From contig NZ_LECZ01000026.1 of assembly GCF_001022965.1 (NCBI RefSeq), positions 992,001 through 1,056,000 on the forward strand: a stretch of 64,000 bases of DNA, read 5' to 3'. The DNA comes from Enterobacter genomosp. O (GTDB taxonomy: Bacteria; Pseudomonadota; Gammaproteobacteria; Enterobacterales; Enterobacteriaceae). This document shows positions 17,779 to 24,810 of this stretch, piece by piece. Below the pieces are notes generated by a model. The model saw only the letters and a program-made list of their open reading frames with translations, was not told the origin of the DNA and made no database searches. Numbering within the stretch: the stretch's first letter is position 1; each line of letters starts with the position of its first letter. The position numbers were made by a program, and so were the translations under genes.

Positions 17779-18576
17779 ATGCTAAGTACGTTACCCGATT
17801 TACACAGAAGTTTTGCAGAGCAACTCAAGCTTAAGTTTCAGTCTGACTCGCGGATTCACTCTCTTCTCGCTGGCGGCTCGCTTGTTCATGGCGGGTTCGA
17901 TAAATACTCCGATCTCGATTTTGTCGTTGTGGTAGATCCTCTCTACTATGACGACATCATGGCGCAGCGTATTGTGCTCGCCGGAACGCTGGGCCATCTG
18001 CTCCATGCTTTCAACGGAGAACATGTCGGAGAGCCGCGTCTGCTTATCTGCCTGTATGGCCCCGAACTCCTTCACGTCGATCTGAAATTTGTCACCCTGG
18101 ACATGCTCACTCAACGCGTTGAAGAGCCAGCAGTGCTGTTTACCCGTGATAACCTGGCTCTGGAACGACAACTGGCTAAATTTAAACCTCGCTGGCCTGA
18201 TATGACGCCGGAGTGGTTTGAGTCCCGAGCCTGGATCTGGCTTCATTATGCGGTGGTGAAGCTGGGAAGGGGCGAACTTTTTGAAGCGATTGGCATGCTG
18301 TCATTCTTCCGGGAGCAAGTGCTGGGACCTATGCTGTTCCGTCGTGCAAACCTTCCGCAACGTGGTGTTCGCCGCATTGAATTCCATTGCATTGATCCTG
18401 ATGGCCTGCTGACTTCCACGCTGGCAACGCACGATCGTGACTCCGTTAGCATGGCCATCAGTAAGGCTGTTGACGCGTATATCAATCTGCGGGCTGATGC
18501 GTTGCCGGAAAATATCGCAGACGATGCGGCACGCTGGGCGATTCTTGCCATGCTGAAAGCCGAAACCCAAACCTGA
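17779..18576 (+). CDS. Nucleotidyltransferase-fold protein
   Basis: 265 residues. The Pol-beta-type nucleotidyltransferase signature is present at about residues 30-52: 'AGGSLVHGGFDKYSDLDFVVVV', with the GS motif and the metal-binding D-x-D, and a third acidic position in 'HVDLKFVT' near 113. The layout recalls aminoglycoside nucleotidyltransferases (6-adenylyltransferase-like), but many chromosomal members are uncharacterised. Substrate cannot be told from sequence. The start follows GGAAAAAGT. It precedes the PEP-mutase family gene by 120 bp and may be transcribed separately. Confidence 0.8.
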   Translation: MLSTLPDLHRSFAEQLKLKFQSDSRIHSLLAGGSLVHGGFDKYSDLDFVVVVDPLYYDDIMAQRIVLAGTLGHLLHAFNGEHVGEPRLLICLYGPELLHVDLKFVTLDMLTQRVEEPAVLFTRDNLALERQLAKFKPRWPDMTPEWFESRAWIWLHYAVVKLGRGELFEAIGMLSFFREQVLGPMLFRRANLPQRGVRRIEFHCIDPDGLLTSTLATHDRDSVSMAISKAVDAYINLRADALPENIADDAARWAILAMLKAETQT

Positions 18577-18695
18577 AAGGTTTTGGTCTGGTTCGCCCCG
18601 AGTTCAGACGACGTTTGCTGAAAAATGGTCGTCTGAATTTCGGTTGTGACGGTTTTACGGAATGCTTAGATTCATTTTCAATCTATCGAGAGGAT

Positions 18696-19478
18696 ATGGA
18701 TATGAACTTTGCAGACCTCCACAACCAGCATGAACCCCTTCTTATCGCCAACGTCTGGGATGCCGCCAGTGCTGTCGCAGCGCAAGAGGCAGGTTATCAG
18801 GCACTGGGTACGTCCAGCGCAGCAATCGCGTCCACACTGGGATATGAAGACGGGCAGGGAATGCCGTTTGATGAGCTATTTTATATGGTCACCCGCATCC
18901 GGGCTGCCAGCAACCTGCCATTGAGCGTTGACATGGAAGCTGGGTATGGTGATTCAGCCGAAGAGATAACAGCCAATCTCAGGCACCTTGCTCAGACAGG
19001 CGTAGCAGGCGTTAACCTTGAAGACAGCAGAGTCATAGACGGGGTGCGTCAGCTTGAGGATGCCCTTGATTTTTCCTGTACCCTGAAAACAGTATGCGAT
19101 GTGCTGAGAAGCGAAAATCATAGCCTGTTTCTGAACATCCGGACTGATACTTACCTGCTCGGGCATGAAGACGCGTTGCAGGAGACAATATTACGGGGTC
19201 AGCGCTATAAAGCTGCAGGTGCTGACGGCCTTTTTGTTCCCTGCCTGACGTCAGAGAAAGACATCAGCCTCATTGCAGAGGCAACGGATCTGCCTCTGAA
19301 TGTCATGTGTATGCCCGAACTTCCGTCGTTCAACAGGCTGAAACGGGCCGGGGTAAGCCGTATTTCAATGGGCAATTTTGTTCATTCAGCTATTCAGTCA
19401 ACGCTGACTGATGTTATGCATGCGATCCGATCTCGTCAGACGTTTGAAGGACTTTTTGGTGATGAAAATAACCGATAA
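18696..19478 (+). CDS. Isocitrate lyase/PEP mutase family enzyme
   Basis: 260 residues from ATG 18696 (GAGAGG just upstream; an alternative ATG lies 6 bp later). A TIM-barrel C-C bond lyase family is recognised by 'LIANVWDAASAVAAQEAGYQALGTSS', 'PLSVDMEAGYGDS' (metal-binding Asp/Glu), 'GVNLEDS' and 'FLNIRTDTYLLG'. Family members cleave or rearrange 2-methylisocitrate-, oxaloacetate- or phosphonate-type substrates; the catalytic KKCGH loop of true isocitrate lyases is absent, so the exact reaction is open. Its 3' end overlaps the Ada-like gene by 17 bp, implying co-transcription with a DNA-repair gene, an arrangement recurring in enterobacteria. Confidence 0.85.
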   Translation: MDMNFADLHNQHEPLLIANVWDAASAVAAQEAGYQALGTSSAAIASTLGYEDGQGMPFDELFYMVTRIRAASNLPLSVDMEAGYGDSAEEITANLRHLAQTGVAGVNLEDSRVIDGVRQLEDALDFSCTLKTVCDVLRSENHSLFLNIRTDTYLLGHEDALQETILRGQRYKAAGADGLFVPCLTSEKDISLIAEATDLPLNVMCMPELPSFNRLKRAGVSRISMGNFVHSAIQSTLTDVMHAIRSRQTFEGLFGDENNR

Positions 19479-20508
19479 GAATTTGTGTGATATCTGGTAT
19501 CAGGCATTACTTGAACGTGCTTCAGAATATACTGGCGTGTTTTTTGTTGGCGTCAAAACCACGGGCGTATTCTGTATTTCAGTATGCCGGGCACGAAAGC
19601 CTAAACGTGAAAATGTCGAATTTTATAAAGATGCCAAATCTGCCCTTGCGGCCGGCTTTCGTCCCTGTAAGGTCTGCAGGCCTGCTGAAAATGCGCACAG
19701 CGCGCCATTATTTGTTGAACAGGCGCTTGCGCTTGTCAGGCGCGATATTAAATCCCGCGTAACGGACGCGGAGCTTCGTCAGCATGGGATCGGTCCGGAG
19801 CGGGTAAGACGCTGGTTTCTGCAACATCACGGCATCACTTTTCAGGCCTTCCAGCGAATGCAGCGGGTGAACGTTGCCCTGCAGGAGCTGAAAAGCGGAC
19901 GAGCGGCGACTGACGTTGCGCTGGACAATGGCTATGAATCCCTGAGCGGGTTTGGTTATACCTACAAGCGGCTTACTGGCGCAGCGCCGACTCAGACAAC
20001 CCAGGTGATTGTCATTCACCGGTTTACCACCACGCTTGGGCCGATGTTTGTCTGCGCAACAGAGCGGGGAGTCTGCCTGCTGGAGTTTACCGATCGCCGG
20101 ATGTTAGAAACAGAATTTCGCGATATTCAGCGTTTATTTAACGCCAAAATAGTCACCGGAGAAAACAGCCATACCCGGCAGACGGTAAAAGAAATCAGCG
20201 AGTATTTTGCCGGAACCCGCCGACAGTTCGATCTCTCTATAGATGCTCCGGGCAGTGATTTTCAACAATCCGTCTGGCACGAGCTGCGTGCCGTTCCCTA
20301 TGGACAGACTTCACACTATCAGGCCATTTCGCTACGGTTGAATAAGCCAAATGCTGTGCGCGCCGTCGCTGCTGCTAATGGTGCAAACCGAATTGCGATT
20401 GTGATCCCCTGCCACAGGATAATTGGAAAAGATGGCACGATGACGGGTTACGGAGGGGGGATTTCTCGAAAAGAATGGCTCATTGAGCATGAGAGGAAGA
20501 ATGTTTAA
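19462..20508 (+). CDS. ada: Ada-like methyltransferase and transcription activator
   Basis: 348 residues from ATG 19462. Order of domains: Ada zinc-binding/methylphosphotriester acceptor (about 22-70; 'GVFCISVCRARKPK' and 'FRPCKVC' supply the four Cys), AraC-type helix-turn-helix (about 85-165; 'GITFQAFQRMQRVN', 'DVALDNGYESLSGF'), then a C-terminal O6-methylguanine methyltransferase with the PCHR active-site motif in 'AIVIPCHRIIGKDG'. The family demethylates DNA suicidally and, when methylated at the N-terminal Cys, activates adaptive-response genes. Length agrees with E. coli Ada (354). It may be a paralogue of the housekeeping copy. A terminator follows at 20526. Confidence 0.9.
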   Translation: MKITDKNLCDIWYQALLERASEYTGVFFVGVKTTGVFCISVCRARKPKRENVEFYKDAKSALAAGFRPCKVCRPAENAHSAPLFVEQALALVRRDIKSRVTDAELRQHGIGPERVRRWFLQHHGITFQAFQRMQRVNVALQELKSGRAATDVALDNGYESLSGFGYTYKRLTGAAPTQTTQVIVIHRFTTTLGPMFVCATERGVCLLEFTDRRMLETEFRDIQRLFNAKIVTGENSHTRQTVKEISEYFAGTRRQFDLSIDAPGSDFQQSVWHELRAVPYGQTSHYQAISLRLNKPNAVRAVAAANGANRIAIVIPCHRIIGKDGTMTGYGGGISRKEWLIEHERKNV

Positions 20509-20511
20509 TGG

Positions 20512-20574
20512 TGGGACATTTTGAGGGTACAAAAAAGCCCGCAGAGCTTGCACTGAGCGGGCTTTCAGGACTTT
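20512..20574. repeat. Diverged copy of the ssrA terminator region (left copy)
   Basis: This 63-bp block aligns base for base with 22467-22529: a GGGACA start, a TTGAGGG block, a shared A-run with GCCCGCAG, then a matching hairpin and an AGGACTT tail. The right copy is followed by the tmRNA 3' end, so both derive from the region downstream of ssrA. It also acts as a rho-independent terminator at 20526-20565 for the Ada-like gene or for minus-strand transcripts. Confidence 0.7.
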
Positions 20575-20655
20575 ATCAGACGCGGAGTTTGGATACTTCT
20601 CAGGAGCATTAATCTAGCTCAGCGGAAAGCCTTTTCATTCTGATAAATAGTGACT

Positions 20656-21123
20656 TCAGCTTACGTTTTCCGACGCCGGTGCGGCAGATATCGTTATGTA
20701 CTTTTTCAGACCTGACTCCCGTTTAACCCCTTTTGGATCGGAAGCAAAAGGAAGCCGCAGACGAGGTGAATCTGATACTTTCAGTGTCCAGATATAATCC
20801 CCAATAAACCTGAAGCCCACGCTATCGTCAGTGACCTGGAGATCCGCAAAACTCCCTGTCGAGTACTCATTTCCCAAACGAACAATTTCTTTAAGCCCTT
20901 CATGAATGTCAATAAGGGCAATCGTCAGGGATTCCTCGAAAATAATGTCATCCGTCAGAAACAGGATGTAACGCGGTTCATTAACCTGGACCGCGGCTTC
21001 AAGCACTTGTCCCGGTACAATAATGCCTGTGCTTTTACCATTGAGCACAACATCAGATTGATACTGGGATACATCGGTAGCTTCGCGAACTTTAACCAAT
21101 GATATTGAATTAATTTGTTTCAT
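20656..21123 (-). CDS. Hypothetical 155-residue protein
   Basis: The frame starts at ATG 21123 behind GGAATTG. The protein is soluble, acidic, and has no signal peptide or membrane helix; features are 'GIIVPGQVLEAAVQV', 'YILFLTDDIIFEESLTIALID' and a basic C-terminus. No family is recognised. Its size and its place next to a broken membrane gene and a DUF1493 pair are compatible with an immunity or accessory protein from a toxin or secretion-island remnant, but this is a guess. A remnant coding frame ends 2 bp before its start. Confidence 0.6.
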   Translation of the reverse strand: MKQINSISLVKVREATDVSQYQSDVVLNGKSTGIIVPGQVLEAAVQVNEPRYILFLTDDIIFEESLTIALIDIHEGLKEIVRLGNEYSTGSFADLQVTDDSVGFRFIGDYIWTLKVSDSPRLRLPFASDPKGVKRESGLKKYITISAAPASENVS

Positions 21124-21125
21124 AA

Positions 21126-21464
21126 TCAATTCCACAAACGTCCCATTTCCCATGCGGCAAGAGCGCCGCCGACGAAGCCACTAATAGCCACTGCAAACCG
21201 CGCCCGAAGCACCACTTGCGTAGGAGCCCCTCATTGAATGATAAGGCTGCCGGGCAATTTCTGAAATCCATTGAAGCCAAAAAAGCAACGTTGCTCAGGT
21301 CGGGAATATGACTCACATCTCCTAAACTCAACTTTAGGATAACGTTGTGGAGTATGTTTTGGACGATACCAAAGGCCAGTATTAGGATCTAGTTCACCAG
21401 CTTAAACAGGGAAAGGTTATGGATACGACCGAACAGTTAAACGGAACATACTTCATTTGATGGA
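21126..21464. other. Decayed coding remnants
   Basis: On the minus strand the frame ending at 21126-21128 encodes about 35 residues with a membrane helix ('AVAISGFVGGALAAWEMG'). Upstream of it other frames carry coding-like peptides ('WISEIARQPYHSMRG'), as expected for a small membrane-protein gene broken by frameshifts. On the plus strand a good ribosome site and ATG at 21419 open a frame (MDTTEQLNGTYF) that stops at 21458; a one-base shift would fuse it to the next gene. Confidence 0.45.
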
Positions 21465-21866
21465 ATGAGCGTCGATAAAGAGGAGCTACTTTACTGGCTT
21501 ATTCTGGATGAATTTAAAAAGCAGTTTAGTGATGTGATTGATTTGTTGGCAATTGCTTCCATGTTAGTCAGCTTGCCGGTAATCCCTGTCAGCGGGAAAC
21601 TGGGGGCTGGTGCTGCAACCAGGGGGACAAGCCCGCTTTCTCTTGGGCTTCGTACGCTTATTCGACAGCGTTTTAAGCAGGGCCGTAGAACCATTACCTG
21701 GGCAAAACTTTTGCGTGGCGAATGGGCATACACAACCAGTATAGGAGCATACATCGGGAGATGGCTCCCTTGGGTTGGTGCCGTACTGACGGCCTATAAC
21801 CTTGCCATGATCACCCATAACGTTATCCACCGTTATCAGCTTATTCTTGGACCAGGAGAAAGGTAA
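21465..21866 (+). CDS. Membrane-associated hypothetical protein, partner of DUF1493 gene (5' frameshift likely)
   Basis: 133 residues as an open frame. Two or three hydrophobic segments are seen ('VIDLLAIASMLVSLPVIPV', 'SIGAYIGRWLPWVGAVLTAY') with a basic middle ('LIRQRFKQGRRTITWAKLLRG'). No domain name can be given. It overlaps the following DUF1493 gene as TAATG, so the pair is translationally coupled. No good ribosome site precedes 21465. A better start at 21419 (AAAGG before ATG) reads 13 residues in another frame and would join this frame if one base were removed near 21453-21458, so the true gene is probably frameshifted. Confidence 0.6.
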   Translation: MSVDKEELLYWLILDEFKKQFSDVIDLLAIASMLVSLPVIPVSGKLGAGAATRGTSPLSLGLRTLIRQRFKQGRRTITWAKLLRGEWAYTTSIGAYIGRWLPWVGAVLTAYNLAMITHNVIHRYQLILGPGER

Positions 21867-22180
21867 TGACTGACAAAGCAGCACTCGTCAGAGAACTCAT
21901 TAAAAAACACTTCTGGGAAATGTCTGACGATACTTCTGTAAGTACAGGTAAACAAAGTGTACTCCCGGAAGATATGACGGATTTTCTTGAGGAGTATTCA
22001 GAAAGTCTGGATGTGGATATGTCTGGCTTTGTCTTTAATCGATATTTTCCAAATGAGGGGATTCGCTTCCTGCCAAATGCCATATTGCCTCGCTATCTTA
22101 GAACAGATCATCATGCACCCGAACCGTTAACAGTAAGCATGCTTATCGATTCGGCAAATGCTGGTCGCTGGCTTTTTTAA
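21866..22180 (+). CDS. DUF1493 family protein
   Basis: 104 residues. The DUF1493 pattern is seen in the middle and C-terminus: 'VLPEDMTDFLEEYSESLDVDMSGF' followed by 'RYFPNEG' and the closing 'LTVSMLIDSANAGRWL'. The family is acyl-carrier-protein-like in its acidic helical pattern, but its function is unknown. It is translationally coupled to the preceding membrane-protein gene. The pair occurs in accessory islands of enterobacteria. Confidence 0.75.
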   Translation: MTDKAALVRELIKKHFWEMSDDTSVSTGKQSVLPEDMTDFLEEYSESLDVDMSGFVFNRYFPNEGIRFLPNAILPRYLRTDHHAPEPLTVSMLIDSANAGRWLF

Positions 22181-22466
22181 TAGGAAGGTAAAATGAACTG
22201 CGGCAATATCCGCCCTTTTTAGGGCTGATAATAGGCTGGTAGGTTATTTTTGTGAGTGACGACTACGGCCGCTGGAGCCTGCAAACGCTGTGCGAGATTA
22301 TTGACGTGAAAAAGGAAATGAAACAGGCTGCCGGTTGCTACATTCGCTAGCCTGAGGAGGTGTAGCGCTTCAGCATCAATAATAAACTGAACGATTTTAT
22401 GTAGACGCACGGCGGGAACACTCCAGGATAGAGGTTCGGATTTAATGAGTTGCCTTCAGACTTCGC
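22181..22466. other. Gene-poor remnant stretch
   Basis: No supported gene. A GTG-started frame at 22252-22350 would encode 32 residues ('SDDYGRWSLQTLCEIIDVKK') and looks coding-like, but it has no ribosome site and is probably the stump of a lost gene. Confidence 0.4.
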
Positions 22467-22529
22467 GGGACAAATTGAGGGCACAAAAAAGCCCGCAGGG
22501 CTTGCGCCGTGCGGGCTCTTAGGACTTCA
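22467..22529 (-). terminator. ssrA (tmRNA) terminator region, right copy
   Basis: On the minus strand, the GAGCCCGCACGGCGC hairpin and its T-run are the known enterobacterial terminator that follows ssrA, with the spacer between the tmRNA 3' end and the hairpin conserved (22530-22563). The gene itself is displaced by the island; only its 3' end and downstream flank remain here. The block repeats at 20512-20574. Confidence 0.8.
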
Positions 22530-22563
22530 TCGGATGACTCTGGTAATCACCGATGGAGAATTT

Positions 22564-22594
22564 TGGTGGAGCTGGCGGGAGTTGAACCCGCGTC
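22564..22594 (-). other. Attachment site: copy of the tmRNA (ssrA) 3' end
   Basis: Thirty-one bases equal the last 31 nt of tmRNA, from GACGCGGGTTCAACTC to the terminal CCA, on the minus strand. To the left lies the normal ssrA downstream flank; to the right the sequence abruptly differs from ssrA. This is the att site left at the distal end of an element inserted in ssrA, with the element extending rightward. The intact ssrA should lie at the element's other end and was not found in the window. Confidence 0.88.
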
Positions 22595-22630
22595 AGTATT
22601 GATATAACTGATTGTAATATTTGATTTTTA

Positions 22631-22646
22631 TTTGATGTAGATCACA
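22631..22646. promoter_or_regulatory. CRP-like site upstream of darT1
   Basis: TTTGA-N6-TCACA matches the CRP half-site consensus at 4/5 and 5/5 positions and sits 77 bp before the darT1 start in very AT-rich DNA. Possible, unproven control by cAMP-CRP. Confidence 0.35.
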
Positions 22647-22722
22647 TACGTATCCTTTGTGGATTCTTTAAATCTGTGTTATTCGTGTAATATTAAATTT
22701 TAAATTAAAATGGATGTTTATA

Positions 22723-23346
22723 ATGACCATTCAGGAAATAGTTCAACAACGGAATATTACTAAGTTATTTCATTTTACACACACTGATAATCTAGCCTCC
22801 ATTATAGAGAGTGGGCTTTTATCGCGTTCAGACCTTGATGCCGAAGGGGATGACTACAGTTTCAATGATTCTGAAAGAATTGATGGGCATCTTGATGCGA
22901 TATGTTTGTCAGTAAGTTTCCCTAATGCAAAAATGTTCTATAAATGTAGGATGTTAAAGCCTGGGAACTGGGTTATATTGGAAATTGACCCTTCAGTTCT
23001 TTGGGATAAGGATTGTGCATTTTATCCTACGAATGCAGCTTCAAATAATGTTCGTCTCAATGATCTTGAGTTAATGAAAGGAGCCGAAGCATTTAGCGCT
23101 TTATTTGCAAATGAAGTATATGGGACTACGAGAGAAGATTATCTTACGGATCAATATACAACAGATGTTCAAGCTGAAGTGTTAGTATTTGAAAAAATTG
23201 ATCCATCATATATAGTGAAATATATACATCCTAACAAAGATTCATATAAACCATTTAAAGAGGAATATCCACAGACAAATCAACGCTACTATGCTAATCT
23301 TAATGGTAAGACGCTCTTCTCCCAGAGACATTATTGTTTAGGATAA
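22723..23346 (+). CDS. darT1: DarT1-type DNA ADP-ribosyltransferase toxin
   Basis: 207 residues from ATG 22723 (GGA 8 bp upstream; an ATG at 22714 is an alternative). The ADP-ribosyltransferase fold is indicated by 'KLFHFTHTDNLASIIESGLLS' near the N-terminus (His17 and His20 in the NAD pocket region), 'DAICLSVSFPNAKMFY' and the catalytic-loop 'TTDVQAEVLVFEKI' with Glu152. DarT enzymes use NAD+ to ADP-ribosylate bases in single-stranded DNA; the DarT1 branch modifies guanine. The next gene, 3 bp downstream, is the cognate NADAR antitoxin, which fixes the identification. DarT systems abort phage replication. The gene is markedly AT-rich and lies directly inside the ssrA attachment site, consistent with recent acquisition. 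Confidence 0.85.
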   Translation: MTIQEIVQQRNITKLFHFTHTDNLASIIESGLLSRSDLDAEGDDYSFNDSERIDGHLDAICLSVSFPNAKMFYKCRMLKPGNWVILEIDPSVLWDKDCAFYPTNAASNNVRLNDLELMKGAEAFSALFANEVYGTTREDYLTDQYTTDVQAEVLVFEKIDPSYIVKYIHPNKDSYKPFKEEYPQTNQRYYANLNGKTLFSQRHYCLG

Positions 23347-23349
23347 GTT

Positions 23350-24039
23350 ATGGCCGTTAGACCTGTTTTCATACCTACAAGCACTGGACAAGTCTTGTCA
23401 ATTACGAAAGACGTAGATTTTCCTTGGTCCCCAGGGATGTCTAAGTCGCAAAAGCAAAAATCGATCAGGGCATTACATTCAGCTGCTAGTGGTCTGGGAC
23501 TGTACTCTCTATTAGAAATATCGAGTAAATCCGAAGATATAAGAGGAGTGCAGCTTAGTGCATTTAATCTCAGAATCAAAACCAAAAAATTAGGTAAAGA
23601 ATTTTCTGTTGAGTCAGCATTTCAGGCAAGTAAAGTTTTTGAAAATGGTGGGCCTTTTGTTGATATATTAGATAAAACTTCGATTGAAGCTAAAAAAGAT
23701 ATAAGACTTAAGGAGTCAGGAGGATTAGTAAGTTTTAATTTTTACAATACAATATGGCCACTTATCCCTAGAACAGCTTTTTATGATTGGCTGTATTTGA
23801 GTGCGCTCAATCAAAATAAAGATCTGGCTATGAATCTTTTAAATTTCGATGGTTTCACTGATATTGAATTTAACCCAGCTAAATCTATTAATTGTCAAGC
23901 AAGAACTGCAGCTCTATTTGTTTCTTTGGTTAAAAGAAATATGTTAGAAAAAGTTTTATCTTCGCAAAGTGAATTTCTTGCGGTGTTGGCATCACATTAT
24001 GGGGTTGAGAATTACACAGTGCAAAATGTATTGATATGA
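23350..24039 (+). CDS. DarT1-associated NADAR antitoxin (ADP-ribosylglycohydrolase)
   Basis: 229 residues with AGGA 6 bp before the ATG. The protein shows the pattern of the DarT1-associated NADAR family: 'RPVFIPTSTG' at the start, 'LSAFNLRIKTKKLG', 'VESAFQASKVFENGGPF', 'AKKDIRLKESGGLVSF', 'TAFYDWLYLSAL' and 'FTDIEFNPAKSINCQARTAALFV'. NADAR enzymes hydrolyse ADP-ribose from guanine in DNA and so reverse the DarT1 lesion. Co-transcribed with and immediately after the toxin gene. Both proteins are full length and undisturbed, unlike the neighbouring prophage genes. Confidence 0.85.
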   Translation: MAVRPVFIPTSTGQVLSITKDVDFPWSPGMSKSQKQKSIRALHSAASGLGLYSLLEISSKSEDIRGVQLSAFNLRIKTKKLGKEFSVESAFQASKVFENGGPFVDILDKTSIEAKKDIRLKESGGLVSFNFYNTIWPLIPRTAFYDWLYLSALNQNKDLAMNLLNFDGFTDIEFNPAKSINCQARTAALFVSLVKRNMLEKVLSSQSEFLAVLASHYGVENYTVQNVLI

Positions 24040-24065
24040 CTAATGGCCTGTAAAGGCCATTAGTC
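24038..24065. terminator. Perfect hairpin between the convergent NADAR and integrase genes
   Basis: An 11-bp perfect inverted repeat (GACTAATGGCC/GGCCATTAGTC) with a 6-base loop, overlapping the NADAR stop codon. T-runs are weak, but the position between convergent genes fits a bidirectional terminator. Confidence 0.65.
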
Positions 24066-24070
24066 TAATC

Positions 24071-24760
24071 TTACATTAATCCTACTCTTAAGTTGGCCGA
24101 GGTATTCCCATCATATTCTTTTAGATATGAACCATAATGTCGAAATAACATTTCCGGACCTTTGTGCCCCATCTGTGTAGCTAGCCAGAATAGGTTTGCG
24201 CCTTGACTTATGTGCCGTGTGGCGAAGGTGTGTCGTGTCTGGTATGGGTTACGATATCTGATTCCTGCTTTACGTAGAGTAGGAACCCATGCTTTCTTCC
24301 TTATAGCATCTGCACTTGCCCAGGCTTTTCCCGTTTTGGGATCTACAAACACTGTCGCCTCCTTCATATACGAGAATGGCTTTTGGCTCGACAAGGCAAG
24401 CATCGCTTCGTTCGATAATTCGACCTTTCTAGTACCAGCCTTGGTTTTCGTTCCCTTGGTTATACCAGCTACACTGGCGCTTTGAACGTGAGCAGTTTTA
24501 TGGATAAAATCGATATCCTTCCATCTAAGTGCGCATAGTTCAGAGCTACGCATTCCCGTATGAATCGCAAATCTGAATAAGTTTTCCCACTGCTTATTGC
24601 CAGCTGATGTTAAAAGGGCATTTACTTCAGCAGGGGTTAGTGGGTCAACAATGTAATCATTTTCTGTCTCAATCTCTTTGCTCCGGTATTGTGAAGCGGT
24701 GACCAGAGATACGGGGTTAATTTGTAAAACACCATCAATCAGATCGTTTGTGCGAATCAA
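24071..24760 (-). pseudogene. int: Tyrosine integrase, 5'-truncated
   Basis: 229 residues covering only the catalytic half of a phage integrase. Seen in order: the first catalytic Arg in 'HTGMRSSELCALRWKDID', the H-x-x-R box in 'YQTRHTFATRH', 'MGHKG' and the nucleophile Tyr in 'MLFRHYGSYL'. The arm-binding and core-binding regions (about 150 residues) are missing; the frame starts at a chance ATG abutting a tail-fibre gene in the opposite direction, so a deletion joined the two. It points toward the tmRNA attachment site 1.5 kb away and could be the ssrA-specific recombinase, now unlikely to be functional. Confidence 0.85.
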
Positions 24761-24810
24761 TATTCATTTATTGATCGTCCCTAACGATCAATTAGTTCAT
24801 GGAGCGCCAA

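Noticed and set aside
22564-22594. A complete tmRNA gene
   Set aside because: Only the 31-nt 3' end is present; the tag-reading frame and 5' end are absent.
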